This document shows, piece after piece, positions 17,312 through 26,072 of a DNA stretch of 64,000 nucleotides. The stretch's first letter is position 1, and each line of letters starts with the position of its first letter. Made by a program: the position numbers and the translations under genes. Source of the DNA: JAXHMB01 sp034521755 (GTDB taxonomy: Bacteria > Bacteroidota > Rhodothermia > Balneolales > Balneolaceae). Below the pieces are notes generated by a model, which saw only the letters and a program-made list of their open reading frames with translations, was not told where the DNA came from and did no database searches. The stretch lies in assembly GCA_034521755.1 (NCBI GenBank), contig JAXHMB010000004.1, positions 744,001 through 808,000 of the forward strand, written 5' to 3'.

Positions 17312-17776
17312 ATGAAAAACATAATTAAGCAAATAACAGGAATTGCCATTGTTCTTTCACTAATTCTGGCAGGATGTAGTGGTTCGGATACTGACAATGC
17401 CAATTCAAAGTCAGCAAATAAAAGCAAAATCAGTGATTTTGAAATGACGCATGGCATAGGTCCTGTAACTGAAGAGATTACTATTGAAGAAATAGACTCT
17501 GAACTGGCCAAAGAGGGGATGCGCATCTTTGATATGAAATGTGGCGCCTGTCATAAGCTTGATAAACGTTATGTAGGGCCTCCATTGGGAGGTGTCATGA
17601 ATGCAAGGAGCCCGGCATACGTGATGAACCTGATACTTAACACCGAAGAAATGTTGGAAAAACATCCGCTGGCGAAGTCACTTGATGCCGAGTATCCAAC
17701 AAGGATGACCAATCAACAATTGACACGTGAAAAAGCACGAGCGGTAGTAGAATATCTAGCACAAGAATCACAATAA
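17312..17776 (+). CDS. Lipoprotein cytochrome c of the nos cluster
   Basis: The 154-residue product has a signal peptide with lipobox ILAGC (Cys22) and a single class I cytochrome c domain: haem site CGACH (Cys77-His81), GPPLGG loop after it and a Met in TRMTN as likely sixth ligand. It opens the nos operon, 39 bases before nosZ. In clade II clusters such cytochromes are thought to deliver electrons to the N2O reductase from the quinol pool. It would be membrane-anchored on the outer face of the inner membrane or on the outer membrane. Confidence 0.88.
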   Translation: MKNIIKQITGIAIVLSLILAGCSGSDTDNANSKSANKSKISDFEMTHGIGPVTEEITIEEIDSELAKEGMRIFDMKCGACHKLDKRYVGPPLGGVMNARSPAYVMNLILNTEEMLEKHPLAKSLDAEYPTRMTNQQLTREKARAVVEYLAQESQ

Positions 17777-17815
17777 CAGTAATCAACTAATCAATAATCT
17801 AAAAAGAGAAATATT

Positions 17816-19793
17816 ATGAATACACAATTAAAAAAATCAATGTTGTGGCCGCTTATGGCAGTGGCAGCTATTGGTTTTATTGCTATGGGATGTAGCTCGA
17901 ACGGGGAGTTTGGCTCCTCTTCTGATGCTGCAGAGAAAGTATATGTTGCTCCCGGAGAGCACGACGAGTTTTACGGCTTCTTTTCCGGTGGTTATAACGG
18001 ACAGCTTGGTGTATATGGGCTGCCATCCGGTCGACATATCTTTACTGTTCCGGTCTTTTCACAGGCCCCGGTAAATGGATATGGATATTCTGAAGAAACA
18101 AAAGCCATGTTGCAGACCACCGACGGGTTTGTACCTTGGGGCGATGCTCACCACCCCGAGCTTTCTCAAACAGATGGGGAAACAGATGGTCGCTGGGTAT
18201 TTATTAACGAGAATAATACTCCACGCGTGGCTCGTATTGGTTTGGATGAATTTAAGACACAAGAGATCATAGAGATCCCAAACTCCGCAGGTAATCACGC
18301 ATCTTCTTTTGTAACTCCAAATACCGAGTATGTTTCTGCAGCTACTCGTTTTAGTATACCTATGGATGAAGAAAACTTGCAGAATATGGATGTAAGCATT
18401 GATTCCTATAAGGAGAACTTTAAAGGTACTATCTCTTTTATCAAGGTTTCTGATGAGGGAAAGATGAATATCGACTTTCAAATCATGATGCCGGGTTTCA
18501 ATTATGATCTTTCACATGCCGGTAAAGGTCCTTCTGATGGCTGGTCATTTTTTACTTCATATAACAGTGAAGAAGCGAATACTTTGTTAGAGATTAACGC
18601 TTCAAGAAATGACAAGGATTATATAGCCGCCATTAACTGGAAGAAAGCAGCCGAGTATGCCAAGGAAGGTAAAGGCAGAATGATTCCGGGTAAGCACTAC
18701 CGCAATTATATCGATCATGAAGAAGGTGGTATTGCAAAAAGTGAAGTTATTGAAGAAGTACGTGTACTTGATCCGCGTGAGCTGGATGGTATTGTGTATT
18801 TCTTACCTACGCCTAAATCTCCACATGGGGTAGATGTTGATCCTACAGGACAATACATCGCGGCTGGTGGTAAGCTTTCTACGGTGATCCCTGTTCACTC
18901 GTTTGATAAAATGATGACCGCCATCGAAAATGAAGATTTCGAAGGTGAAGAGCAGGGTATCCCGGTATTAAATTACGATTCTATTTTGCACGGTGAAGTT
19001 GAGAATCCAGGATTAGGGCCACTCCACACCGAGTTTGATGGAAAAGGATATGCTTATACAACTGCCTTTATTTCTTCAGAAATTGTAAAATGGGATATCG
19101 AAAGTACTGAAGTTGTTGATCGTATTGATGTGTATTACTCACCCGGTCACTTGATGATTCCTGGCGGTGATAGTCAAAATCCTGACGGTAAATACTTGGT
19201 AGCGCTTAATAAAATTACCAAGGATCGTTACCTGCCTACAGGGCCAGAAATGTTCCACTCGGCACAGCTGATTGATATATCCGGTGAAAAGATGCAGCTG
19301 CTGCTCGACTTTCCTACCGAGGGAGAGCCACACTACGCTCAGGGTATTGCAGCTGATAAAGTTAAAAAACGTCAGAAGCGATTCTACGAAATCGATGATA
19401 ACAATCACCCAGAAGCTACGAAAAGTGAAAAGGAAGCCACGAGTAGTTCGTGATGGCAACGAAGTGCATGTATATATGACGACGATTCGAAGCCACTTTG
19501 CCCCCGATAATATTGAAGGTATCAAAGTGGGTGACGAAGTGTTCTTTCACGTAACCAACCTCGAGCAGGACTGGGATGTACCTCACGGTTTTGCTATGAA
19601 AGGGGCTAACACTTCTGAGATACTTATCATGCCAGGCGAAACCTTGACATTAAAATGGTATCCCAAAAAAGCAGGTGTTTTCCCATTCTATTGCACCGAC
19701 TTTTGCTCAGCCTTGCACCAAGAGATGCAGGGATATGTACGGGTGTCTCCAGAAAATTCGGATACCCCGATTTCTTATGGCACAGGTCAGTAA
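17816..19793 (+). pseudogene. nosZ: Nitrous oxide reductase NosZ, clade II, split by a frameshift
   Basis: Two frames together encode about 658 residues. Residues 1-540 (to near 19440) are the seven-bladed propeller with the CuZ site: His112-His113 in DAHHPELS, and histidines in SPHGVDVD, GPLHTEFDG, SPGHLMIPGG and EMFHSAQ. The second frame gives the CuA cupredoxin domain: VPHGF, then CTDFCSALHQEM with the two Cys, His and Met ligands. Removal of one base near 19430-19440 joins EKEA to RVVRDGNEV. The signal peptide has a lipobox (Cys26, IAMGC) and no twin-arginine motif, which marks clade II. The enzyme reduces N2O to N2. As written the protein would lack CuA and be inactive. Confidence 0.93.
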
Positions 19794-19812
19794 TGACCTC
19801 AATCTTTGGAGT

Positions 19813-19832
19813 GAGGAGGGTGAAGCCTCCTC
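19813..19832 (+). terminator. Hairpin after nosZ
   Basis: GAGGAGG and CCTCCTC arms with a 6-base loop are followed by a T/C-rich stretch (TCTTCTTATT). It can act as a full or partial terminator, which would make nosZ more abundant than the downstream nos accessory genes. Confidence 0.55.
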
Positions 19833-19873
19833 TCTTCTTATTCCGATAGAATATTAACTTTAACCTGAATATT

Positions 19874-20443
19874 ATGGATAAGCAAAAAAGGGTTTGGATG
19901 GCCGTTGCTGCACTGATACTTATTGGCGTTTACTTTTTTCCAATTTGGAGTATCAGCATGGAAGCCCCGCAGTATCCCGAAGGGATTGGTATGAACATTT
20001 CTGTTAACAATATAGAAGGCAAAGATAAAAACGATTTACAAAATATTAATGGACTGAATCACTATATCGGTATGAAAGAAATTAATCCCGATTCAATTCC
20101 TGAGCTAAAAATCATGCCGTATATTTTTGGTTTTCTGATAATCAGTGGATTGATTATTGCAGGAATAGGAAAACCTAAATGGATTTTATTCTGGGTTGTA
20201 ATGTTTTTGTTGTTTGCGATTGCCGGTTTGGTAGATTTCTATATATGGGGGTATGACTATGGGCATAATCTAAATCCCGATGCCCCAATAAAAGTCCCCG
20301 GAATGACCTATCAACCGCCGCTTATCGGAAGTAAGCAGTTATTGAATATTAATGCTATATCACTACCACATATTGGATTTTATATTTCATTGCTATCAAT
20401 GAGTATTGCAGGCACAATATGGTGGAAAAGCAAAGAGGAGTGA
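19874..20443 (+). CDS. Nos-cluster membrane protein (NosB-like position)
   Basis: The 189-residue protein has an N-terminal helix (about 8-28), an extracytoplasmic segment with NHYIGMKEI, and three further helices (about 85-104, 108-130 and 160-182), the loop between the last two containing PPLIGSKQLLN. Proteins of this shape follow nosZ in clade II clusters; one such gene in Wolinella is called nosB, but I cannot confirm homology. Its role is unknown; the conserved position between nosZ and nosL suggests assembly of the reductase or transfer of electrons or copper. Confidence 0.6.
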   Translation: MDKQKRVWMAVAALILIGVYFFPIWSISMEAPQYPEGIGMNISVNNIEGKDKNDLQNINGLNHYIGMKEINPDSIPELKIMPYIFGFLIISGLIIAGIGKPKWILFWVVMFLLFAIAGLVDFYIWGYDYGHNLNPDAPIKVPGMTYQPPLIGSKQLLNINAISLPHIGFYISLLSMSIAGTIWWKSKEE

Positions 20444-20448
20444 GTAAA

Positions 20449-20919
20449 ATGATGTATCCGACAAATACTATAAAAGTTATTGCCATTATGGGAATGTTGT
20501 TGCTGGTTACCGCCTGCAGTCAGGAACCGGCAGAAATTCACTATGGAAGTGATGAATGTGCACATTGCAAAATGATGATTACCGATGAGCAGTTTGCTGC
20601 ACAGATCGTTACCGATAAAGGCAAAGCGATTAAATTTGATGCTATTGAATGTATGGCGGGTTATTATCAGATAAATAAAGATGAGCTGGACGGAGCGATG
20701 CTTTATGTGACCAATTATGATGAGCCCGGTAATTGGTTAAATGCTAAAGAAGCGCAGTATGTGAAAAGTGAAGTGGTTAACAGTCCCATGGGCGAATCAC
20801 TGCTGGCTTTTCCATCCCAAAAAGAAGCAAAAAAGCACATAGCTGAACGGCCGGGACAATTATTGAGAATGGGCCGAGGTATCCCAAATAGAGATGTAGC
20901 AAATAAGCTGCAAAGTTAG
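20449..20919 (+). CDS. nosL: NosL copper chaperone lipoprotein
   Basis: I start at ATG 20449, eight bases after GAGGAG, giving 156 residues. Lipobox VTAC (Cys23) follows a short signal peptide. The NosL core is clear: DECAHCKMMITDEQFAAQ with Cys-x2-Cys and the MM pair as Cu(I) ligands, then FDAIECMAGYY and YVTNYDEPGNW. NosL delivers Cu(I) for the CuZ centre of NosZ. It is 5 bases after the membrane-protein gene. Confidence 0.93.
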   Translation: MMYPTNTIKVIAIMGMLLLVTACSQEPAEIHYGSDECAHCKMMITDEQFAAQIVTDKGKAIKFDAIECMAGYYQINKDELDGAMLYVTNYDEPGNWLNAKEAQYVKSEVVNSPMGESLLAFPSQKEAKKHIAERPGQLLRMGRGIPNRDVANKLQS

Positions 20920-20952
20920 TTTTGAAAATTGAGTTTAAAAAAGATTGAGGTT

Positions 20953-22200
20953 ATGCCAATAACAAAAATGATAACAGTATTAGTAGTGGGACTTTTTTTA
21001 CTGGTCCCGATGAGTTTTGCTACTCAGATTACCGTTTCTAAAGACGGTGAAATAACTTCAGTTCAGCAAGGGATTGACCAAGCCCAGCCTGGTGACACTG
21101 TCCTTATTAGTAAAGGGCGCTATGTTGAGTACGATATTCGTATAAATAAGCGTATAACATTGCTGGGAAAAGGTAAAGCTATCATCGACGGCGATAATCA
21201 AGGTTTTGTTATAGTTGTAAAAGCTGATAATACGGTGATTAAGGACGTTGAAGTCCATAACAGTAAGGCCGGTTTTATGGATGATTATGCCGGCATTGTA
21301 GTAGAGGGTGCTCATAATGTGCTGATCGAAAATGTAAAGCTCGTCGATAACTTTTTTGGGATTTACCTGGCAAAATCAGAGGGTACCATTCTGCGGAATA
21401 ACCATATTACCGCTTCCCATGATCGGGAAACAAATTCCGGAAATGGGATTCATCTCTGGTACACTAAAGACGTAGAAATTCTTGATAATTATGTAGCCGG
21501 TCATCGCGATGGGCTCTATTTCGAGTTTGTGGAGGGAGCCTTTATTGCCGGCAATGAAAGTGAAAATAATATCCGGTATGGCATCCATTTTATGTATTCG
21601 GATAACTGCCGTTATGAGCGTAATATCTTTCGCGATAATGGCGGCGGGGTGGCCGTTATGTACACTTCGAATGTAGAAATTGTGGATAATCACTTTGCTG
21701 ATAACTGGGGTTCATCGGCCTATGGTATGTTGTTAAAAGAGATCAACAGAAGCGAGGTCACCGGAAATACTTTTACGAATAACTCTGTAGGATTGTATAT
21801 GGAAGCTTCCAGTCGAAATAACGTGGAAGGTAATCAATTCAAACAGAACGGCTGGGCTGTTCAGCTTATGGCAAACTCAACAGATAACGAATTTCACAGG
21901 AATAATTTCGTGGCTAACTCTTTTGAAGTATCCACAAATAGTAGAATGAACTACAGCAATAATTTTGATAAGAATTACTGGAGTCAATATGAGGGATACG
22001 ATCTGGATCGCGATGGAGTAGGTGACGTGCCACATCATCCGGTTCGGCTATTTTCAATATTAGTTGAAAAGCAGCCGCAGTCATTATTACTGCTCCGCAG
22101 CCTGCTGATTGATATCCTCGATGCCGCCGAAAAATTTATGCCGGCCCTTACCCCGGAGACGCTCATTGATACTAAACCCCAAATGGAACCTGTGCTATGA
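20953..22200 (+). CDS. nosD: NosD, periplasmic beta-helix accessory protein
   Basis: I prefer ATG 20953 (MPITKMITVLVVG) over a TTG at 20929 because it gives a normal signal peptide. The 415-residue protein is a right-handed parallel beta helix with repeated N-N/I-x-x-N turns (LIENVKLVDNFFGIYL, EILDNYVAGHRDGLYF, GIHFMYSDNCRYERN), the NosD/CASH pattern. With NosF and NosY it forms the ABC complex that matures CuZ with sulfide and NosL-bound copper. It overlaps nosF by four bases (ATGA). Confidence 0.93.
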   Translation: MPITKMITVLVVGLFLLVPMSFATQITVSKDGEITSVQQGIDQAQPGDTVLISKGRYVEYDIRINKRITLLGKGKAIIDGDNQGFVIVVKADNTVIKDVEVHNSKAGFMDDYAGIVVEGAHNVLIENVKLVDNFFGIYLAKSEGTILRNNHITASHDRETNSGNGIHLWYTKDVEILDNYVAGHRDGLYFEFVEGAFIAGNESENNIRYGIHFMYSDNCRYERNIFRDNGGGVAVMYTSNVEIVDNHFADNWGSSAYGMLLKEINRSEVTGNTFTNNSVGLYMEASSRNNVEGNQFKQNGWAVQLMANSTDNEFHRNNFVANSFEVSTNSRMNYSNNFDKNYWSQYEGYDLDRDGVGDVPHHPVRLFSILVEKQPQSLLLLRSLLIDILDAAEKFMPALTPETLIDTKPQMEPVL

Positions 22201-22907
22201 TTGCTATTAAAAACTTAAAAAAAGATTTTGGCAACCAAACGGTGCTAAATGATATGGATGTCACCATTCCGGCCGGACAGGCGACCGGTATTGTAGGACC
22301 CAACGGTTCGGGGAAAACGACAACTATTAAAACACTCTTGGGCTTGGTGAAACCCACGTCGGGTGAAATTCTCGTTAATGATAAATCCATCAAAGGAGAG
22401 TGGGATTACCGCCGAAAAATTGGCTATATGCCCCAGATTGCCCGCTATCCCGAGAATATGACTATTGGAGAACTCTTCAATTTTATCAAAAAGATGCGGA
22501 ATAGTACCACCAACCGTGATAAAGAGTTACTCGAGTATTTTGATCTTGAAAAAGAAATTGACAAGCGCATGCGGGAGCTGTCCGGTGGAATGCGTCAAAA
22601 AGTAGGGGCGATCCTGGCAATGATGTTTGATCCGGAGATCCTCATTTTTGATGAGCCTACTGCAGGACTTGATCCCAAATCCAGTGTGCAATTCAAAAAG
22701 CTTGTGCATCAGGAAAAGGAGAAAGGCAAAACGGTACTTTTGACCTCGCACATCATGAGCGAAATCGAAGAACTAACCGATCATCTCATTTTTGTGGTGG
22801 AAGGCAACATTCGGTACGACGGACCGATGCACGAACTCATTGAAAGTAAAAAAGAACAGCGGCTTGAAGGCGCTGTAGCAAAAATGATGGAGGAAACAGC
22901 AGCATGA
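22197..22907 (+). CDS. nosF: NosF, ABC transporter ATPase
   Basis: The 236-residue ATPase has Walker A GPNGSGKTT, Q-loop near YMPQ, signature LSGGMRQ, Walker B ILIFDEPTAGLD and the switch His in LTSH. Alone in the cytoplasm it would power the NosDFY complex during CuZ maturation of NosZ. Coupled by four-base overlaps to both nosD and nosY. Confidence 0.94.
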   Translation: MIAIKNLKKDFGNQTVLNDMDVTIPAGQATGIVGPNGSGKTTTIKTLLGLVKPTSGEILVNDKSIKGEWDYRRKIGYMPQIARYPENMTIGELFNFIKKMRNSTTNRDKELLEYFDLEKEIDKRMRELSGGMRQKVGAILAMMFDPEILIFDEPTAGLDPKSSVQFKKLVHQEKEKGKTVLLTSHIMSEIEELTDHLIFVVEGNIRYDGPMHELIESKKEQRLEGAVAKMMEETAA

Positions 22908-23695
22908 AAGCACTCACAATTTTGACATATCAGTGGAAAGATCTACTGCGCGGTAAATGGATCTTGGGCTACGCATTTATATATCTGCTCATCACCGACG
23001 CCATGATTCGATTTGGTGGAGCCGGCCCGAAAGCAATGCTCAGTATCTCAAACATTATGCTACTTCTCATTCCCCTTGTAGGGATGATATACGGTGCCTT
23101 ATATTTGTATCAGTCGCGCGAATTTACTGAACTGCTTCTTGCTCAACCCATCGATCGTCCCACGTTATTTTGGGGATTGTTTGGAGGATTAGCGATTCCC
23201 TTGGCAGCAGCTTTTGCATTGGGAACGATCTTACCTATGCTCTACACCGGAATGATTATCACGGCCAATCTGCAATCTATTTTGCTGATATTAGGTCTGG
23301 GTATTGTATTGAGTTTGTTATTTACGGGGCTTGGTTTCTGGTTTGGACTCAAATTTTTCGAGGACCGCATTAAAGGTCTGGGTTTTGCCTTGATAAGCTG
23401 GTTGTTCTTGGCTGTACTCTACGATGGACTTGTGTTACTTACTGTATTCGCATTTGGTGACTATCCCATTGAAAAGCCGATGCTGGTATTATCAATGATT
23501 AATCCTATTGACTTAGCGCGGATTTCCGTACTGCTTGAATTTGATATCTCAGCCTTAATGGGCTATACCGGTGCGGTATTCAATCGATTTTTTGGCAGCA
23601 TGATAGGTGTTGCCGTAGCTACGAGCATGCTGATGTTGTGGCTTGGTATTCCGCTCTGGCGAAGTAAGCGACAGTTCGAAGAGAAAGATTTTTAA
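22904..23695 (+). CDS. nosY: NosY, ABC transporter permease
   Basis: The 263-residue membrane protein has six predicted helices and the start KALTILTYQWKDLLRGKWILGYAF typical of NosY/ABC-2 permeases. It is the membrane part of the NosDFY complex. It ends the nos operon; the sequence after it is a dispersed palindromic repeat rather than a clear terminator. Confidence 0.92.
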   Translation: MKALTILTYQWKDLLRGKWILGYAFIYLLITDAMIRFGGAGPKAMLSISNIMLLLIPLVGMIYGALYLYQSREFTELLLAQPIDRPTLFWGLFGGLAIPLAAAFALGTILPMLYTGMIITANLQSILLILGLGIVLSLLFTGLGFWFGLKFFEDRIKGLGFALISWLFLAVLYDGLVLLTVFAFGDYPIEKPMLVLSMINPIDLARISVLLEFDISALMGYTGAVFNRFFGSMIGVAVATSMLMLWLGIPLWRSKRQFEEKDF

Positions 23696-23702
23696 TAATG
23701 AT

Positions 23703-23797
23703 GGAACGCAGATTCAGCGGATAGAGCTGATGGCCGCTGATTAATATTCTTAATAACTCTGCGGTTAATCAGCTAAATCCGTGTCATTCGCGTTCTA
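23703..23797. repeat. Imperfect palindromic intergenic repeat, type GGAACGC/GCGTTCT
   Basis: About 95 bases fold back on themselves: the left arm GGAACGCAGATTCAGCGGAT matches the reverse complement of the right arm (AGAACGCGAATGACACGGAT) at most positions, and the middle has CGGCC/GCGGTTAATCAG complementary parts. It fills the gap between nosY and hemN. It looks like a REP/MITE-type dispersed element; I see only one copy here. Confidence 0.6.
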
Positions 23798-23813
23798 TTA
23801 AAATAGAATAGTT

Positions 23814-25190
23814 ATGAAAAACGTCAGCCTCAATCTTATCAAGAAATACAATGTGCAGGGACCGCGCTATACCTCTTATCCCACGGCTGTTCAGTTCAAA
23901 GAAGCAACTAGAAAGGATCATAAAAACCTTGCCAAATATCTTAATGAGCATAATAACAAAGCCAGAGAGATTTCGCTGTATTTTCATATTCCCTTTTGTT
24001 TTTCCCTTTGTTGGTATTGCGGATGCACGAAAGTGATCACCAAAGATCATGATCGGGGAGACCTGTACTTGGATTATCTGGAGAAGGAAATGGATCAAAT
24101 AGCCAAAATATTGCATCCCGATTCAGAAATTGTACAGATTCACTTCGGGGGAGGGACCCCCACTTTTTTAAGACCTGAACAGTTACAGCGTCTCGGCAAG
24201 GTCATCCATAGTCGATTTAACACAAATACCGAGACAGAATTTGGCGTAGAAATTGATCCGCGAAAATGCACAAAAGAGCACATTCAAACGTTAGCGGATA
24301 TCGGATGCAATCGGACATCACTGGGCGTGCAGGATACCAACGATGAGGTGCAGCGAGCCATCCACCGCATTCAGCCATTTGAGCAAACAAAACAAGTAAC
24401 CGAATGGCTTCGGGAATCTGGAATTGACTCTATCAACTTTGACTTGATTTACGGGTTGCCGTTGCAGACTGTTAACACTTTTAGAAAGACTATAAACGAT
24501 GTAATCAGTCTTCAACCCGATCGCCTGGCAGTGTATAGTTATGCCCATATACCAAAACTGATGCCCGCCCAAAAATTGCTAAATATTGATGAGATGCCAA
24601 CGACTCATGAAAAGCTTTCAATGTTTAAGATGAGTATTTCTTATTTCACCCAAAAGGGGTATCGATATATTGGAATGGATCACTTTTCGAGGGCTGATGA
24701 GGAGCTTTCTCTGGCAATGGACGATAACACATTGCAGCGGAACTTTCAGGGATACAGTACGCATTCAGGTGCAGATTTGTATGCATTTGGCATGTCAGGA
24801 ATTTCAAATGTGGGAGATGTTTACTGGCAGAACTCCAAAGACTTAAAAGATTATTATGGCTCTTTAGATAATAAGCAACTACCAATTATTAAATCCCTGA
24901 AACTCTCTGAAGATGATAAGATCAGAAAGGATGTCATCATGCAAATCATGTGTCAGATGGGGGTCAACTTCAGGGAGGTTGAAGAAAAATGGGGCATTAT
25001 TTTTAAAGAATACTTCGATAAGAGTTTGGCAAAAATAGATCAGCTACTAGCTGATGGGTTCATAAAAATTCAAGAAGATGAAATGAAGATTACGGAAGAA
25101 GGCCGCTTGTTTTTAAGAAATGTGGCGATGTGTTTTGATGGATATCTAAAAGCACCGGCAAAGAGGAAATCTTTTTCTAAAACGGTATAG
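23814..25190 (+). CDS. hemN: Oxygen-independent coproporphyrinogen III oxidase
   Basis: The 458-residue radical SAM enzyme has the HemN cluster site FCFSLCWYCGC (Cys62, Cys66, Cys69 and the extra Cys71), HFGGGTPTFL, and the C-terminal HemN domain with YRYIGMDHFSRADEELS. It decarboxylates coproporphyrinogen III to protoporphyrinogen IX without oxygen, supplying haem for the cytochromes and oxidases around it. Length matches the E. coli type. It stands between nos and ric genes, a denitrification context, although no shared palindrome is seen before it. Confidence 0.95.
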   Translation: MKNVSLNLIKKYNVQGPRYTSYPTAVQFKEATRKDHKNLAKYLNEHNNKAREISLYFHIPFCFSLCWYCGCTKVITKDHDRGDLYLDYLEKEMDQIAKILHPDSEIVQIHFGGGTPTFLRPEQLQRLGKVIHSRFNTNTETEFGVEIDPRKCTKEHIQTLADIGCNRTSLGVQDTNDEVQRAIHRIQPFEQTKQVTEWLRESGIDSINFDLIYGLPLQTVNTFRKTINDVISLQPDRLAVYSYAHIPKLMPAQKLLNIDEMPTTHEKLSMFKMSISYFTQKGYRYIGMDHFSRADEELSLAMDDNTLQRNFQGYSTHSGADLYAFGMSGISNVGDVYWQNSKDLKDYYGSLDNKQLPIIKSLKLSEDDKIRKDVIMQIMCQMGVNFREVEEKWGIIFKEYFDKSLAKIDQLLADGFIKIQEDEMKITEEGRLFLRNVAMCFDGYLKAPAKRKSFSKTV

Positions 25191-25238
25191 TAAAATGCGT
25201 AAAAAAATTTCATAATTGTACTAGAAAAACGGTATTTT

Positions 25239-25254
25239 AGGACAAAATACTCTT
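25239..25254. promoter_or_regulatory. RRGA-N8-TCYT palindrome before ric
   Basis: AGGACAAAATACTCTT ends 24 bases before the ric ATG at 25279 and shares GACAAAATACTC with the copy before the acyl-CoA synthetase gene. Confidence 0.5.
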
Positions 25255-25278
25255 TAATCTAAAATAAATATCATAGAT

Positions 25279-26001
25279 ATGACGAATACCAAAGAAAGGA
25301 CAGTAGGTGAGATCGTAGCCGATGATTACAGAGCTGCAGGTGTATTTAAAAAGTATGGCCTGGATTTTTGTTGTGGAGGCGGGAAATCATTAGCCGATGC
25401 CTGCGAGCGTAAAGGATTGAATGCAGAGACATTGCTACAAGAAATTGAAGAGATTATTCAGGAGAATGATGATCGTGAAAATTACAATGATTGGTCTCCC
25501 TCTTTTTTAATTGATTATATCGTTAATAACCATCACTATTTTGTACGAACCAAACTGCCGGAAATAAAAGCTTATGCTGAGAAAGTAGCTAAAGTGCATG
25601 GTAAAACATATCCGGTGCTTAATGAAATGTTGGGCACTTTCCTTGTGCTTAAAGATGAAATGCTTTCCCATCTTGATGCAGAAGAGAGCATTCTCTTTCC
25701 TTATGTTAAAAAGCTTTGCAAGGCTAAAGAAAAAGGTAAAAAGCCCGCGAAAGAGCTCCAAAGTAGTACTGCTGCTCAAGCTATAGCAATGATGGAGAAA
25801 GAGCATGAAGAGGCAGGAGAGCTAATGGCCCGGCTGGAAGAAATGAGCAATGGATTCAATCCCCCGGAGGATGCATGTACAACGTTCAGGGTTTATTTTA
25901 AAAACCTGAAAGGCTTCCAGGAAGATTTGCACAAGCATGTGCACCTCGAAAATAACATTCTGTTTCCTAAAGCACTGGAGATGGAACGCGCCTTGAATTA
26001 A
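25279..26001 (+). CDS. ric: Iron-sulfur cluster repair di-iron protein Ric (ScdA/YtfE)
   Basis: The 240-residue protein has the DUF542 N-terminal domain with GLDFCCGGG (Cys31-Cys32) and a hemerythrin-like four-helix domain with di-iron ligands NNHHYF, LSHLDAEE, EKEHEEAG and HKHVHLENN. It repairs Fe-S clusters damaged by NO or peroxide. A shared palindrome lies upstream and a strong terminator follows, so it is a single-gene unit. Its His ligands contrast with the degenerate paralogue at 42540-43325. Confidence 0.96.
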   Translation: MTNTKERTVGEIVADDYRAAGVFKKYGLDFCCGGGKSLADACERKGLNAETLLQEIEEIIQENDDRENYNDWSPSFLIDYIVNNHHYFVRTKLPEIKAYAEKVAKVHGKTYPVLNEMLGTFLVLKDEMLSHLDAEESILFPYVKKLCKAKEKGKKPAKELQSSTAAQAIAMMEKEHEEAGELMARLEEMSNGFNPPEDACTTFRVYFKNLKGFQEDLHKHVHLENNILFPKALEMERALN

Positions 26002-26009
26002 AAAATAGA

Positions 26010-26050
26010 GATGTATGAATCCCGGAAACCAAATTCATACATCTTTCTTC
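26010..26050 (+). terminator. Rho-independent terminator of ric
   Basis: Arms GATGTATGAAT and ATTCATACATC (11 bp, perfect) with a 12-base loop, followed by TTTCTTCT. Confidence 0.85.
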
Positions 26051-26072
26051 TACTTCATTTAACAGCATTTTT

